A stretch of DNA of 64,000 nt from an uncultured Bacteroidales bacterium (GCA_947290775.1 CAMYPM010000002.1:85991-149990), one strand, 5' to 3'; positions 17,189 to 25,916 are shown, counted from the first letter of the stretch. Notes: generated from the letters alone by a model not told the origin. Translations and numbers: made by a program.

Positions 17189-18088
17189 ATGATAGATAGA
17201 AATGCCAAACTATTGGAGCAATATCGTCAGTACCTTCGTTTAGAACAAAACCTGACAGAGAATAGTGTAGAAGCCTATTTGTCGGATTCGGCAAAGTTGA
17301 TCGACTACGTAGAAACTGAAAGACTCGAGTGGCGAGAGGTTGATTATGCTACACTTCAGCAATTCCTTGCTCAGCTCTATGATATAGGTATCACCGCACG
17401 CTCTGTGGCACGCATCATTTCCGGTGTAAGAAGCTTTTTCCGTTTTCTACTGCTTGAGGAGTACATTGAAAGCGATCCTTCAGAGTTGCTGGAAGCACCT
17501 AAAATAGGAGTACATCTTCCAGAAGTGCTTACTGTGGAAGAAATAGACGCTATTATAAAAGTTGCGGATGTGGATACCGCAGAGGGGCCAAGGAACGTGG
17601 CTATCATTGAGTTGCTCTATAGTTGCGGGTTGCGGGTTTCGGAGCTTTGTTCTCTTCGATTAGCCGACATATTCATAGATGAAGAATATTTACGTGTATT
17701 CGGAAAGGGAAGAAAAGAGCGACTAGTTCCTATGAGTCAAAAGGCTATCCGCTCAATTGAGCGCTATCTCTCCTCTCCCGGTAGAGCAGAGCCCAAGCGT
17801 GGAGAAGAAATCTATCTCTTTTTATCTAAACGAGGGGTTAGAATATCGCGCATAACTGTGTTTGCATTAGTTAAGGACTTAGCTGAGAAGGCGGATATAC
17901 AAAAGAATATAAGCCCTCATACGTTTCGTCATAGTTTTGCAACTCATTTATTGGAAGGTGGAGCACATTTAGAAGCCATCAGACTCATGCTCGGACATGC
18001 AGATATATCCACCACATCCATATATACACACATTGATAGGAGTCACTTACGCGATCAGATCCTCAAGTATCATCCACGTAATCAATAA
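17189..18088 (+). CDS. xerD: Tyrosine recombinase XerD-type
   Basis: A 299-aa site-specific recombinase that resolves chromosome dimers at dif, with a partner XerC or alone. The N-terminal SAM-like core-binding domain (about 1-95) is followed by the catalytic domain (about 105-290). All catalytic residues are seen: Arg in SCGLRVSEL, Lys in GKGRKERLVP, His-x-x-Arg in PHTFRHSFATH, His in LGHADISTTSIYTH and the nucleophile Tyr in IYTH. Length is normal. The 3' end overlaps the convergent lpxB stop by 7 bases. It is not associated with any integron, phage or element here, which favours the housekeeping Xer role. Confidence 0.93.
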   Translation: MIDRNAKLLEQYRQYLRLEQNLTENSVEAYLSDSAKLIDYVETERLEWREVDYATLQQFLAQLYDIGITARSVARIISGVRSFFRFLLLEEYIESDPSELLEAPKIGVHLPEVLTVEEIDAIIKVADVDTAEGPRNVAIIELLYSCGLRVSELCSLRLADIFIDEEYLRVFGKGRKERLVPMSQKAIRSIERYLSSPGRAEPKRGEEIYLFLSKRGVRISRITVFALVKDLAEKADIQKNISPHTFRHSFATHLLEGGAHLEAIRLMLGHADISTTSIYTHIDRSHLRDQILKYHPRNQ

Positions 18089-19212
18089 TAATAGATTCGT
18101 TGCGCTGCCCCCATAGCTGCATTCTTTTTCCCGAGCGTTACACGCACTTGCTCATATCCTTTGCGTATCTCTTCGGCATGGGCAGGCTGTAGTATCTTTG
18201 TTAGTTCCTTATGGATGCGTTGTACAGTAGCGTCAGCAGCCAATAGCTCAGTGACCACTTCTCTACCGGCAATAAGATTTACCAAAGAGATATAAGGTAC
18301 TTTAATAAGCTTATCGAATAGAATGTTCAATATTCTTTGCCCATTTATTCGGTAAATAACGACTTGAGGAGTACCAATGAGGGCTGTTTCAAGCGTTGCA
18401 GTACCCGAGGTAACCAAAGCTGCTTTCGAAGTCGCCAAGAGTGCATAGGTACTATTTCGCACTATGGATACATGGTCCGTTAGGTATGGGGTATAAAAAG
18501 AGTCCTCAATACCCGGAGCTGCCGCAATAACAAAGTGATAATCTGTGAAAGGAGCAGCGACCTCTGTCATGAGCTTAAGATTGCGACGTATCTCCTGCTT
18601 CCTACTACCGGGCAGCAGAGCTATAAGAGGTCTTTTCTCAGATATGGGTAGTTGATGTTGATTATTTGACCCAATGTGCCCATCTGTAGAGCAATATGGA
18701 GCAAGTTCCTCTACAGTAGGATTGCCTACATAGGTACATGGAATATTGTGATTTAAAAAGAAGGCTTCTTCAAATGGAAGGATAGAGAGCACTTCATGAC
18801 AATACTTCCGCAATAGCTTTACTCTGTCTGTTTTCCAAGCCCATACTTTAGGAGCTATATAGTAGAAGCGTTTTGCTTCGGGTAGCGCCTTGTAGGCAAA
18901 GGATAAAATATAGCGGAGATTAAAGCCGGATGAATCTATCGCAATCACCCGATCAGGAGCAAAACGAAGCATCGTGCGCTGTATTTCCTTGGCAGCGTGT
19001 CGGATCGATCTATAGTTCCTGATGACCGGACCGAATCCCATGTATGCGATTTTCTTGTAATGGAGTATAGGAGACGTACCGGCAGCCTTAGCCATTGCTT
19101 CTCCTCCCATAAATGCGAATTCTGCTTCAGGGTCTAATTTCCTTAGGGCACTGATCAGCTCCCCGGCATGTAAGTCTCCGGATGCTTCACCCGCTACAAG
19201 AAAATAACGCAT
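18082..19212 (-). CDS. lpxB: Lipid-A-disaccharide synthase
   Basis: A 376-aa GT19 glycosyltransferase that joins UDP-2,3-diacylglucosamine and lipid X to make the lipid A disaccharide at the inner membrane. Family features are clear: start RYFLVAGEASGDLHAGELI, FAFMGGEAMAKAG-like loop (EFAFMGGEAMAKAA), YIAPKVWAWK, the ALLPGSRKQEI motif (about 190-200) and TSGTATLETALIGTPQVVIYR (about 270-290). Full length for the family. It is the last gene of the set glyS-FKBP-surE-lpxB, starting 8 bases after surE. The Bacteroidota lpxB is often found beside surE, supporting the call. Confidence 0.96.
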   Translation of the reverse strand: MRYFLVAGEASGDLHAGELISALRKLDPEAEFAFMGGEAMAKAAGTSPILHYKKIAYMGFGPVIRNYRSIRHAAKEIQRTMLRFAPDRVIAIDSSGFNLRYILSFAYKALPEAKRFYYIAPKVWAWKTDRVKLLRKYCHEVLSILPFEEAFFLNHNIPCTYVGNPTVEELAPYCSTDGHIGSNNQHQLPISEKRPLIALLPGSRKQEIRRNLKLMTEVAAPFTDYHFVIAAAPGIEDSFYTPYLTDHVSIVRNSTYALLATSKAALVTSGTATLETALIGTPQVVIYRINGQRILNILFDKLIKVPYISLVNLIAGREVVTELLAADATVQRIHKELTKILQPAHAEEIRKGYEQVRVTLGKKNAAMGAAQRIYYY

Positions 19213-19220
19213 AGGAACAG

Positions 19221-20006
19221 TCAGAAGATGGGCTTAATATGCTCCATCTTACCCCTCAATTCATTGAGATAACTATGATTAGTCATATCAATTTGGATAG
19301 GCGTCAGTGTAGCAAAACCCTCTCCCAAGAAGTCAAAGTCAGTAGCTTCGTCTTCTACCGTTTTCACTTGATGCCCAGTCATCCAATATACCCTACCCCC
19401 ACGTCCATTTTCGCTTTCATGGTACTCATTCACAAACTTACCAACTGCTTGCTTGCATACTTTCATACCCTTCGGCTCCTCTAAAGGTAGATTAAGGCTG
19501 AGCATGGTATGAATTGGTGTCGGGTTATGAAGCATCCAATCCGCAACAGCCCGAGCATAACCGGCTGCATAATGCATATTAGCCTCTTCACTATGATCAT
19601 TAAGAGAAACAGCCAGGGAGGGTATTCCTGCTATGGTTGCCTCTAAGGCAGCGCCTATTGTACCACTATAAAGTACACATACGCCATCGTTTCTTCCATG
19701 ATTAATACCGGCCACTACTAAGTCGGGAAGTCTATCATTAAAGAGTACGTTGAGTGCTAATTTGATGCAGTCCGTTGGCGTTCCTGTAGTACGATAAAGG
19801 GAAAAGTTTGGTTCCTTAATTACTTGCTTAATCGTAAGGGGTACGATAGAAGTAATGGATGAGGAAGCGCCACTTCTCGGCCCATCAGGAGCCACTGCTA
19901 TCACTTCTCCTAATGGGCGCAATGCTTCAATGAGGGCAGTTAAGCCGGGAGCGTGGATACCATCATCGTTGGAAATTAAGATCTTTGGAAGGTTAGGTTG
20001 GTTCAT
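19221..20006 (-). CDS. surE: 5'/3'-nucleotidase SurE
   Basis: A 261-aa metal-dependent phosphatase acting on nucleoside monophosphates, linked to stationary-phase survival. The N-terminal metal-binding ILISNDDGIHAPGL has the diagnostic Asp-Asp pair. Further motifs are AVAPDGPRSGASSSIT, GTPTDCIKLAL, VVAGINHGRN and YSGTIGAALEA with its metal-binding residues. Length is typical (about 250-260 aa). It starts 10 bases after the FKBP gene and is followed 8 bases later by lpxB. Confidence 0.96.
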   Translation of the reverse strand: MNQPNLPKILISNDDGIHAPGLTALIEALRPLGEVIAVAPDGPRSGASSSITSIVPLTIKQVIKEPNFSLYRTTGTPTDCIKLALNVLFNDRLPDLVVAGINHGRNDGVCVLYSGTIGAALEATIAGIPSLAVSLNDHSEEANMHYAAGYARAVADWMLHNPTPIHTMLSLNLPLEEPKGMKVCKQAVGKFVNEYHESENGRGGRVYWMTGHQVKTVEDEATDFDFLGEGFATLTPIQIDMTNHSYLNELRGKMEHIKPIF

Positions 20007-20016
20007 ATTGAAATTT

Positions 20017-20538
20017 TTATGGAATATATTCAGGTATAATACTATCTAATTGTAGGTGAAAGCGGAGCGCTGAGTACCCTCTTACCGATGAAGTTGTGGA
20101 TGATCCGTAACCTAAGTACCAGGGAATTATAACCTCTGTTTCATCTCCTACTACCATATTTTGCAAAGCTATTCTAACCCCTAATATACAATCATTAGCT
20201 CCTCCTCTGTTGATAGCCATTGTGGCAGGTTTCTCGCTATCGAAGTTACTGTCTATCTCAGCTTTATTGCCGGCTAAGTAGGCACAGGAGTAATGGATTT
20301 GGATACGAGATGTTTCAATCGGATTCACAGTACCGGTTCCATGCTTGAGATACTTCATGTACACAAAGGCAGTCGACCCATCTATAGATACAGCCTCGTA
20401 CTCTTTATTAGAGGCAAAGTCTTCAAATGCCTTTTCGTTTTCTCTTCTCCATTCTTCAGTGGCATTGTAGCGTTCTTGGCAAGCCGTAAATGCGAACAGA
20501 GCAATGAGCGATACGACTATTGTAGGGTAAGCTTTCAT
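20017..20538 (-). CDS. FKBP-type peptidyl-prolyl isomerase lipoprotein
   Basis: A 173-aa predicted lipoprotein. The signal peptide ends in a lipobox (LIALFAFTACQE, Cys at about 20). The C-terminal 110 residues fit an FKBP fold: KYLKHGTGTVNPIETSRIQIHYSCAYLAGN, then ILGVRIALQNMVVGDETEVIIPWYLGYGSS and a final ALRFHLQLDSI. FKBPs speed proline isomerisation during protein folding; this one would act at the periplasmic face of a membrane. Several active-site aromatics of classical FKBPs are hard to place, so activity is not assured. The start overlaps the glyS stop by 4 bases (ATGA). Confidence 0.85.
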   Translation of the reverse strand: MKAYPTIVVSLIALFAFTACQERYNATEEWRRENEKAFEDFASNKEYEAVSIDGSTAFVYMKYLKHGTGTVNPIETSRIQIHYSCAYLAGNKAEIDSNFDSEKPATMAINRGGANDCILGVRIALQNMVVGDETEVIIPWYLGYGSSTTSSVRGYSALRFHLQLDSIIPEYIP

Positions 20539-22082
20539 TGTGCTATTTGCTTAAGTAGGTTAGTCATATTGGTTTTTGCATCGATCACTTCAGTAAGCTG
20601 ATCTATATTGATGCGTTCTTGCGCCATAGTGTCGCGATCTCGTATAGTAACCGTATTGTCCTCCAGTGTTTGGTGATCTATCGTAATACAATAGGGTGTA
20701 CCGATTGCGTCTTGGCGACGGTAACGTTTGCCTATAGAGTCCTTTTCGTCATACTGACAAGCGAAGTTGAAACGAAGCTTTTCTACTACGTTTCGCGCCT
20801 TTTCATCCAATCCATCCTTGCGCACTAAAGGTAGTACAGCAAGTTTGACAGGTGCCAAGGCAGGGTGCAACTTAAGCACCACACGAGATTCTCCGTTGTC
20901 TGTAGCCTCCTCGCAATAAGCTCCACACATAACGCTTAAGAAAAGGCGGTCTACACCAATGGAAGTTTCAACCACATAGGGTATATAGCTTTCGTTCTTC
21001 ACCGTATCGAAGTAGCGCATCTTCTTGCCGGAGAACTCTTCATGACGCGAAAGGTCGTAGTTTGTACGGCTATGAATACCCTCTACCTCCTTGAAGCCAA
21101 AAGGCATTTGGTATTCGATATCGGTAGCTGCATTGGCATAATGAGCCAGCTTTTCATGATCGTGATAGCGATACTTTTCATCGCCCAAGCCAATAGACTT
21201 GTGCCACTTCATCCGCAAGTCCTTCCAATACTCAAACCATTTAAGCTCCTCTCCCGGTGCTACGAAGAATTGCATCTCCATTTGCTCGAACTCACGCATA
21301 CGGAACACAAATTGTCTCGCTACGATCTCATTACGGAAAGCCTTTCCTATCTGTGCAATACCGAAGGGAAGCTTCATACGACCGCTCTTCTGCACATTCA
21401 AGAAGTTTACAAAGATCCCCTGAGCTGTTTCGGGACGCAGGTAAATACGCATACTACTGTCTGCGGTTGATCCCATTTCTGTGGAAAACATAAGGTTGAA
21501 CTGACGAACTTCAGTCCAGTTTGTAGTTCCTGAGATAGGACAGACGATCTTCTTTTCAATGATCAGCTCCCGCAGTCGGGTAAGATCATTCTCCTCCATT
21601 GCTTTCGCAAAGTCATGGTGTAGAGCCTCGTACTCATCCAAGTAGCCTTTGACGCGTGCATTTGTCTCCCGATACATCTTTTCATCGAAGCTCTCTCCAA
21701 ATCGTTTGCGTGCCTTTGCTATCTCTTTGTCTACTTTTCCTTCAAGTTTTGCCAGATAGTCCTCAATCAATACATCTGCCCGGTAACGTTTTTTAGAGTC
21801 TTTGTTATCGATAAGAGGATCATTGAAAGCATCCACATGTCCCGAGGCTTGCCATATCTTTGGGTGCATAAAAATAGCACTGTCCAAACCCACGATATTC
21901 TCGTGTAGCAAGGTCATGCTCTTCCACCAATATTGCTTCAGGTTATTTTTTAATTCTACTCCGTATTGACCATAATCATATACGGCAGCCAAACCATCAT
22001 AAATTTCCGAAGAAGGAAATACAAATCCGTACTCCTTACAATGTGAAACTATTTTTTTAAAGAGGTCTTCTTGTTGCTCCAT
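20535..22082 (-). CDS. glyS: Glycyl-tRNA synthetase (single-chain, class II)
   Basis: A 515-aa homodimer-type glycyl-tRNA synthetase that charges tRNA-Gly. Class II motifs are evident: SSEIYDGLAAVYDYGQYG near the start, motif 2 FGIAQIGKAFRNEIVARQFVFRMREFEQMEMQFF, and motif 3 VETSIGVDRLFLSVM, followed by the C-terminal anticodon-binding domain (LAPVKLAVLPLVRKDG onward, about 400-505). This is the Gram-positive/eukaryote-like alpha2 form, not the alpha2-beta2 form of E. coli. It begins the minus-strand set that continues to lpxB. A TATTTTTG box (22157-22164, minus strand) lies about 75 bases upstream. Confidence 0.96.
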   Translation of the reverse strand: MEQQEDLFKKIVSHCKEYGFVFPSSEIYDGLAAVYDYGQYGVELKNNLKQYWWKSMTLLHENIVGLDSAIFMHPKIWQASGHVDAFNDPLIDNKDSKKRYRADVLIEDYLAKLEGKVDKEIAKARKRFGESFDEKMYRETNARVKGYLDEYEALHHDFAKAMEENDLTRLRELIIEKKIVCPISGTTNWTEVRQFNLMFSTEMGSTADSSMRIYLRPETAQGIFVNFLNVQKSGRMKLPFGIAQIGKAFRNEIVARQFVFRMREFEQMEMQFFVAPGEELKWFEYWKDLRMKWHKSIGLGDEKYRYHDHEKLAHYANAATDIEYQMPFGFKEVEGIHSRTNYDLSRHEEFSGKKMRYFDTVKNESYIPYVVETSIGVDRLFLSVMCGAYCEEATDNGESRVVLKLHPALAPVKLAVLPLVRKDGLDEKARNVVEKLRFNFACQYDEKDSIGKRYRRQDAIGTPYCITIDHQTLEDNTVTIRDRDTMAQERINIDQLTEVIDAKTNMTNLLKQIAQ

Positions 22083-22194
22083 AATCTATAATTCGTGTGC
22101 TATACCTATTCGAAGGGGCAAACCTCACCACGCAGGCATAGCGATGTATGTCTTTACAAAAATAGTAAATTAAAGCAGATGTGGTACGAAGTGC

Positions 22195-23637
22195 TTACAG
22201 TAAGCACTCTTTCTCTATATCCCTGATTGTAGACTTCATCAGTCTATTTTGGTCCATTTGCTCTTCCACCACTTTGCAGGAGTGCAGTACGGTAGCATGG
22301 GTTCTTCCGCCTAACATTTGTCCAATGGCTGTGAGGGGCTCATCGGTGTACTTATGTGTGAGGTACATCACAATTTGTCGCGCCATCACAATTTCTTGCT
22401 TACGGCTTTTGCTACGCATCTCCTCTATTGTGATTCCCAAGCGGTCAGAAACAAGCGTAACAAAGCGATCCAGAGTAAGATCCGGCTCATCAATGCGTAC
22501 ATTGAGGCTTATTATTTCTCGCGCAAACTTCAGGTTAATCTCTTTTACTCCCCTTGCTACTGAGTGTGCCAGCAGAGTGGATATAGTACCTTCCAAGGTA
22601 CGCAGATTGCCCGTAACGCTCTTTGCTATGTAGTTGACTACATCCTCGCTGAGTCTGACCGACTCTCTCTCCATCTTTTGGTGTAGCACATTGCGCCTCA
22701 GTTCTTCATCGGGACGATCTATCTGTGTAGTGCAAGAGCCGGATATACGCGAAGCCAACCGCTCGTGCATACCCTGAAGGTCAACAGGTGGTTTATCGCA
22801 AGATAGCACAATCTGCTTACCTAACTGAAAGAGGTGGTTGAAGATTTGGAAAAAAGCAATCTGTGTCTTCTCCTTTCCAATCAGTCCCTGTATGTCATCA
22901 ATTAGGAGCACATCTACCTGTTGGTAGAAGTGCGTAAAATCATCCGTCTTATGGTTGCAGGAAGCACTCGTGAACTGTTGCAGGAACGTGTCACTAGATA
23001 TGTATAGCACCCGCATTTCCGGATGAAGCTTGAGTATTTCCCAGCCAATGGCATTGATAAGATGAGTTTTCCCTACTCCGGGAGCTCCGTAAACGAAAAA
23101 TGGATTATAAGTAAGCATTCCCGGCTTCTGGCTGATATGCTTTGCCAGTGTATAAGAGACCATATTTGAAGCGCTTTCGATGAAGGTATCGAAAGTGAAG
23201 TTTTCAATCAGGTTATGCTTCCACCCGATTGTGTTTGTCTTCACCGATGGCTGTACCTCTGTGCGTCCGGCATTCTCGGGATGCGAGAGCGTCGTAATGG
23301 AGCCACTATTATCACGTCGTACACTGCTATCAATAGGGGCTATGTATCGGAGGCGCGCCGCCGGTCCCATAATCCGTGTCAATACATCGGCAAAGATATG
23401 CGAGAAGTTCTTTTCAATGTACTCAATGAAGAAATTAGAGGGGACACGTATGGTAAGGGTAGAATCTATGCAGCTGATGGGTTCAATAGGAAGAAACCAA
23501 GTATTGAATGCCTTCTCTTCCAAGCGTTGCTTGAATAATGAGAGGGCAGCACTCCATATTTCCTCATGAGAGAGCTGTACCGCTTCCCCACTACTAAATA
23601 TTCCCCTGATCGCCGCTGATCCTTCATCAAGTGCCAT
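22195..23637 (-). CDS. dnaA: Chromosomal replication initiator DnaA
   Basis: A 480-aa initiator that binds DnaA boxes at oriC and opens the origin. Domain I (about 22-95; WSAALSLFKQRLEEKAFNTWFLPIEP), a linker (about 100-145) and AAA+ domain III (about 150-370) are visible, with Walker A GAPGVGKTH, Walker B VLLIDDIQ and the arginine-finger region. The C-terminal DNA-binding domain IV has the signature helix TAIGQMLGGRTHATVLHSCKVV. The ATG at 23637 is the only sensible start. A good promoter and a DnaA-box-like site lie upstream. Confidence 0.97.
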   Translation of the reverse strand: MALDEGSAAIRGIFSSGEAVQLSHEEIWSAALSLFKQRLEEKAFNTWFLPIEPISCIDSTLTIRVPSNFFIEYIEKNFSHIFADVLTRIMGPAARLRYIAPIDSSVRRDNSGSITTLSHPENAGRTEVQPSVKTNTIGWKHNLIENFTFDTFIESASNMVSYTLAKHISQKPGMLTYNPFFVYGAPGVGKTHLINAIGWEILKLHPEMRVLYISSDTFLQQFTSASCNHKTDDFTHFYQQVDVLLIDDIQGLIGKEKTQIAFFQIFNHLFQLGKQIVLSCDKPPVDLQGMHERLASRISGSCTTQIDRPDEELRRNVLHQKMERESVRLSEDVVNYIAKSVTGNLRTLEGTISTLLAHSVARGVKEINLKFAREIISLNVRIDEPDLTLDRFVTLVSDRLGITIEEMRSKSRKQEIVMARQIVMYLTHKYTDEPLTAIGQMLGGRTHATVLHSCKVVEEQMDQNRLMKSTIRDIEKECLL

Positions 23638-23758
23638 GATTCTTCTCTTTCTTCTCTTTTTCTTATCTTTCTCTTTGCTTCTTTTTCGTCAGAAACGGGT
23701 GTAAAAAGGGTTCTCCTATGAGACAAAACACTTTAGGAGGTTTCCCTATGTTGCAGTG

Positions 23759-23789
23759 CAAAGGTAACCCAAAGGGCAACGTTTCGCAA
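23759..23789 (-). promoter_or_regulatory. Candidate dnaA promoter
   Basis: On the minus strand TACCTTTG (23759-23766) is preceded by TTG (23787-23789) with 20 bases between. It lies about 120 bases upstream of the dnaA ATG. The match to the Bacteroidota consensus is good. Confidence 0.55.
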
Positions 23790-24071
23790 GAGCGACATTT
23801 CGTCCGATGTTTGTTACTTTATGGTTAAGAGTTTTGATTACAACAACTTCCGAAAATGAGTTATCAACATATCAGGCGATGTTTGCTAATCTACTGACAA
23901 TGAGTCGGAAACATCTATATTATTTTGTGAAACATAGCACTTTTAAACAGAACGTTTATCCGTAATTCATTCTTATCAAAGGCTCTTTGACTGTGAAACA
24001 ACCTGAATGATGCCCATAGGTCAAAGATTAAAATCATTCAAATCTTTTATTTGATCTATAGGACAAGAATA

Positions 24072-24103
24072 CGGTGACTCTAACGCTAAGGAAAGAGTCA
24101 CCG
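24072..24103 (-). terminator. Hairpin downstream of metK
   Basis: CGGTGACTCT (24072-24081) pairs perfectly with AGAGTCACCG (24094-24103), a 10-bp stem with a 12-base loop, 34 bases past the metK stop. On the minus strand it is followed by TATTCTTGTCC, only a weak T-run. Probably the metK terminator. Confidence 0.6.
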
Positions 24104-24136
24104 CTCTACGGTTATTCATTATGGGGGGGTATATCC

Positions 24137-25420
24137 TTATAGTAGATGGCTACGCAGTAAATCTACGGCATCCAGCTTTTCCCAGGAGAATAGCTCTACT
24201 TCGCAATCAACCGATTTGCCATCACTATATTCAAAATGCTTGGTCAGCGTACGCGGTGTACGCCCAAAGTGACCATAAGCAGCAGTCTCTCGATATATAG
24301 GGGTGCGAAGTTTGAGGTTTTGTTCAATGGCATACGGACGCAAATCAAATATTTCGCCTATTTTCTTTGCAATTTCCCCATCGTCGAAGCGTGTTTTATT
24401 GGTGCCGAAGGTGTTTACATAGATACTGATCGGCTCTGCAATACCAATGGCGTAAGCTAATTGTATAGATACCTCGTCTGCAATGCCTGCAGCAACTAAG
24501 TTCTTGGCAATGTGTCTTGCCGCATAAGCTGCGGATCTATCCACTTTAGAGGGATCCTTACCGGAAAAGGCGCCTCCTCCATGTCCTGAACGCCCTCCGT
24601 ATGTGTCCACGATAACCTTTCGACCTGTCACACCGGCATCTCCGTATGGACCACCAATGACGAATTTACCTGTTGGATTAACCAGCAGCTTATAACCCTT
24701 TTCAAAGAGTGGGCGGTAGGCAGCTCCGTAAGAGTCAATTACGGGTGGAAGAATGTACTTTTCTATATCTTGTTGGATACGCATACGCATCTCCTCGTCC
24801 GCCTCTTGCTGCGCCTCTTTAGTGCTATCTTTAGGGCGAATAAATTCGTCATGCTGTGTAGATAGCACAATGGTATCAATGCGAATGGGATGATGCGCAT
24901 CATCGTATTCTACGGTTACCTGACTTTTAGCATCAGGACGCAGATAAGGGAGTACACCCTCTTTTCTTGCTTTTGCCAATGTCTTGAGGAGCTCATTGCT
25001 CAAGTCGGTTGTGAGCGGCATATAATCGGGTGTCTCATTGGTGGCATAGCCAAACATGATTCCTTGGTCTCCGGCACCCTGCTCTTCAGGGGTAGCACGT
25101 ATTACACCGCGGTGAATATCCGGGCTTTGTCCATGTATGGCACTTAATATACCACAACTATCCGCTGCAAAGCCGTATTCGCTTCTGGTATATCCTATTT
25201 CCCGTATAATGCTGCGCGCTACACGATCATAATCCACATGTGCCGTTGAGCTGATTTCTCCGCCCAACATGAGTAGCCCTCTCGTGGTCAACGCTTCAAG
25301 CGCCACCTTAGACTCTGCATCGGCTGCTATGTAATGATCTAATAACGCATCGGCTATTTGGTCACAAACTTTGTCCGGATGTCCCTCTGAGACAGATTCA
25401 GACGTATAGAAATAACTCAT
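24137..25420 (-). CDS. metK: S-adenosylmethionine synthetase
   Basis: A 427-aa enzyme that makes S-adenosylmethionine from methionine and ATP. Family motifs are present: SVSEGHPDKVCDQIADA (about 9-25), GEISSTAHVDYDRVAR, GAGDQGIMFGYA (the adenine-loop hexapeptide region), and GGGAFSGKDPSKVDRSAAYAARHIAKN near residues 280-306. The protein is longer than E. coli MetK (384 aa), mostly through internal insertions common in Bacteroidota. The gene stands alone. Its leader of about 265 bases has a strong promoter and a SAM-II-like riboswitch, which would give product feedback. Confidence 0.97.
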   Translation of the reverse strand: MSYFYTSESVSEGHPDKVCDQIADALLDHYIAADAESKVALEALTTRGLLMLGGEISSTAHVDYDRVARSIIREIGYTRSEYGFAADSCGILSAIHGQSPDIHRGVIRATPEEQGAGDQGIMFGYATNETPDYMPLTTDLSNELLKTLAKARKEGVLPYLRPDAKSQVTVEYDDAHHPIRIDTIVLSTQHDEFIRPKDSTKEAQQEADEEMRMRIQQDIEKYILPPVIDSYGAAYRPLFEKGYKLLVNPTGKFVIGGPYGDAGVTGRKVIVDTYGGRSGHGGGAFSGKDPSKVDRSAAYAARHIAKNLVAAGIADEVSIQLAYAIGIAEPISIYVNTFGTNKTRFDDGEIAKKIGEIFDLRPYAIEQNLKLRTPIYRETAAYGHFGRTPRTLTKHFEYSDGKSVDCEVELFSWEKLDAVDLLRSHLL

Positions 25421-25589
25421 ATCTACTCTCTATTTTTTTGTTTTACTTTTCTTAGAGAGGAAAGAAAGTGTTTTTGAGCTTGTCCCTCTTTACCGGTGAA
25501 ACGCAGTGTAGTGAGCAGGCATTGAGGAAAATACTGTTGATACGCATCCAAACCAAATGATTTACTATCCAAACCATCAGTAGGGCGTG
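25421..25589 (-). other. metK leader between riboswitch and start codon
   Basis: About 170 untranslated bases follow the aptamer. The sequence GGTTTGGAT occurs twice, 12 bases apart, near 25541-25575 on the minus strand. No obvious terminator hairpin with a T-run is seen, so control could be at translation or through a structure I cannot predict by eye. Confidence 0.4.
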
Positions 25590-25640
25590 AGTTTTAGCAG
25601 TTTTTTCTGTGGTTGCAAGCTTCACAAATCCGTCCACACA
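25590..25640 (-). ncRNA. SAM-II-like riboswitch in the metK leader
   Basis: On the minus strand the leader contains the SAM-II landmarks in order. They are a P1 5' strand TGTGG (25634-25638), GGATTTG, an AGCTTGCA segment, the P1 3' strand CCACA, an A-rich linker and GCTAAAA (25592-25598). TGTGG pairs perfectly with CCACA. The pseudoknot helix P2 can form between AGCTT and AAACT with one mismatch, directly before the conserved GCTAAAA. SAM-II aptamers bind S-adenosylmethionine through this pseudoknot and lower expression of methionine/SAM genes. The gene behind it is metK, and a promoter lies about 45 bases upstream of the aptamer. Recognition is from memory of the consensus, not from a model search. 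Confidence 0.7.
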
Positions 25641-25689
25641 GAGGAGAGCCAAGGAGATTTCAACAATCCTTCCATCTCTTCTCGTGTCG

Positions 25690-25719
25690 CAAAGGTACGA
25701 ATTTTTGTTTAATATCAAA
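25690..25719 (-). promoter_or_regulatory. Promoter of the metK transcript
   Basis: On the minus strand TTTG (25716-25719), 18 bases, then TACCTTTG (25690-25697). This is one of the best Bacteroidota promoter matches in the window. Transcription would start near 25684, just before the SAM-II-like element. Confidence 0.65.
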
Positions 25720-25805
25720 TTATATGAGCTATAACTAAGTATACCTATTACTTGTGATGTTTGTCAAATCTATAATATCACCTGTACAAGTCTTGCCGCA
25801 ACGGC

Positions 25806-25916
25806 AAAAAAAGGTATAGATAATTCAATTGAAACATCTATACCTTTTGAGTAAAAGATCTGTATCTTTCGAATGAAAGGTAGTGATATTTTTCACCCGG
25901 CATCTGTACTTTCTGC
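25806..25916. repeat. Cluster C of the dispersed 22-nt ATCTRTAYCTTT motif
   Basis: Five units in series, in mixed orientation: AAAGGTATAGAT (inverted), AAACATCTATACCTTTTGAG, AAAAGATCTGTATCTTTCGA, AAAGGTAGTGATATTT (inverted) and CATCTGTACTTTC. The first two form a hairpin-capable pair (AAGGTATAGAT with ATCTATACCTT). Located upstream of the metK promoter and downstream of the BI-1 gene. The rest of 25720-25980 shows nothing else. Confidence 0.78.

Larger units (their letters stand above)
23638..24136. other. Noncoding region upstream of dnaA, possible oriC
   Basis: About 500 bases between dnaA and metK without a gene. A DnaA-box-like TTATCAACA (23861-23869; one change from TTATCCACA) lies in an AT-rich stretch (23800-23960). 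It also holds the dnaA promoter (23759-23789) and the metK-side hairpin (24072-24103). An origin is often next to dnaA, but only one good box is seen, so this is tentative. Confidence 0.3.

Noticed and set aside
17189..18088. xerD as a mobile-element integrase
   Set aside because: No attachment repeats or cargo genes surround it, and it is flanked by housekeeping aroQ and lpxB.
25452..25718. 88-aa minus-strand reading frame in the metK leader
   Set aside because: It runs over the promoter boxes and the SAM-II-like element; composition is not protein-like.
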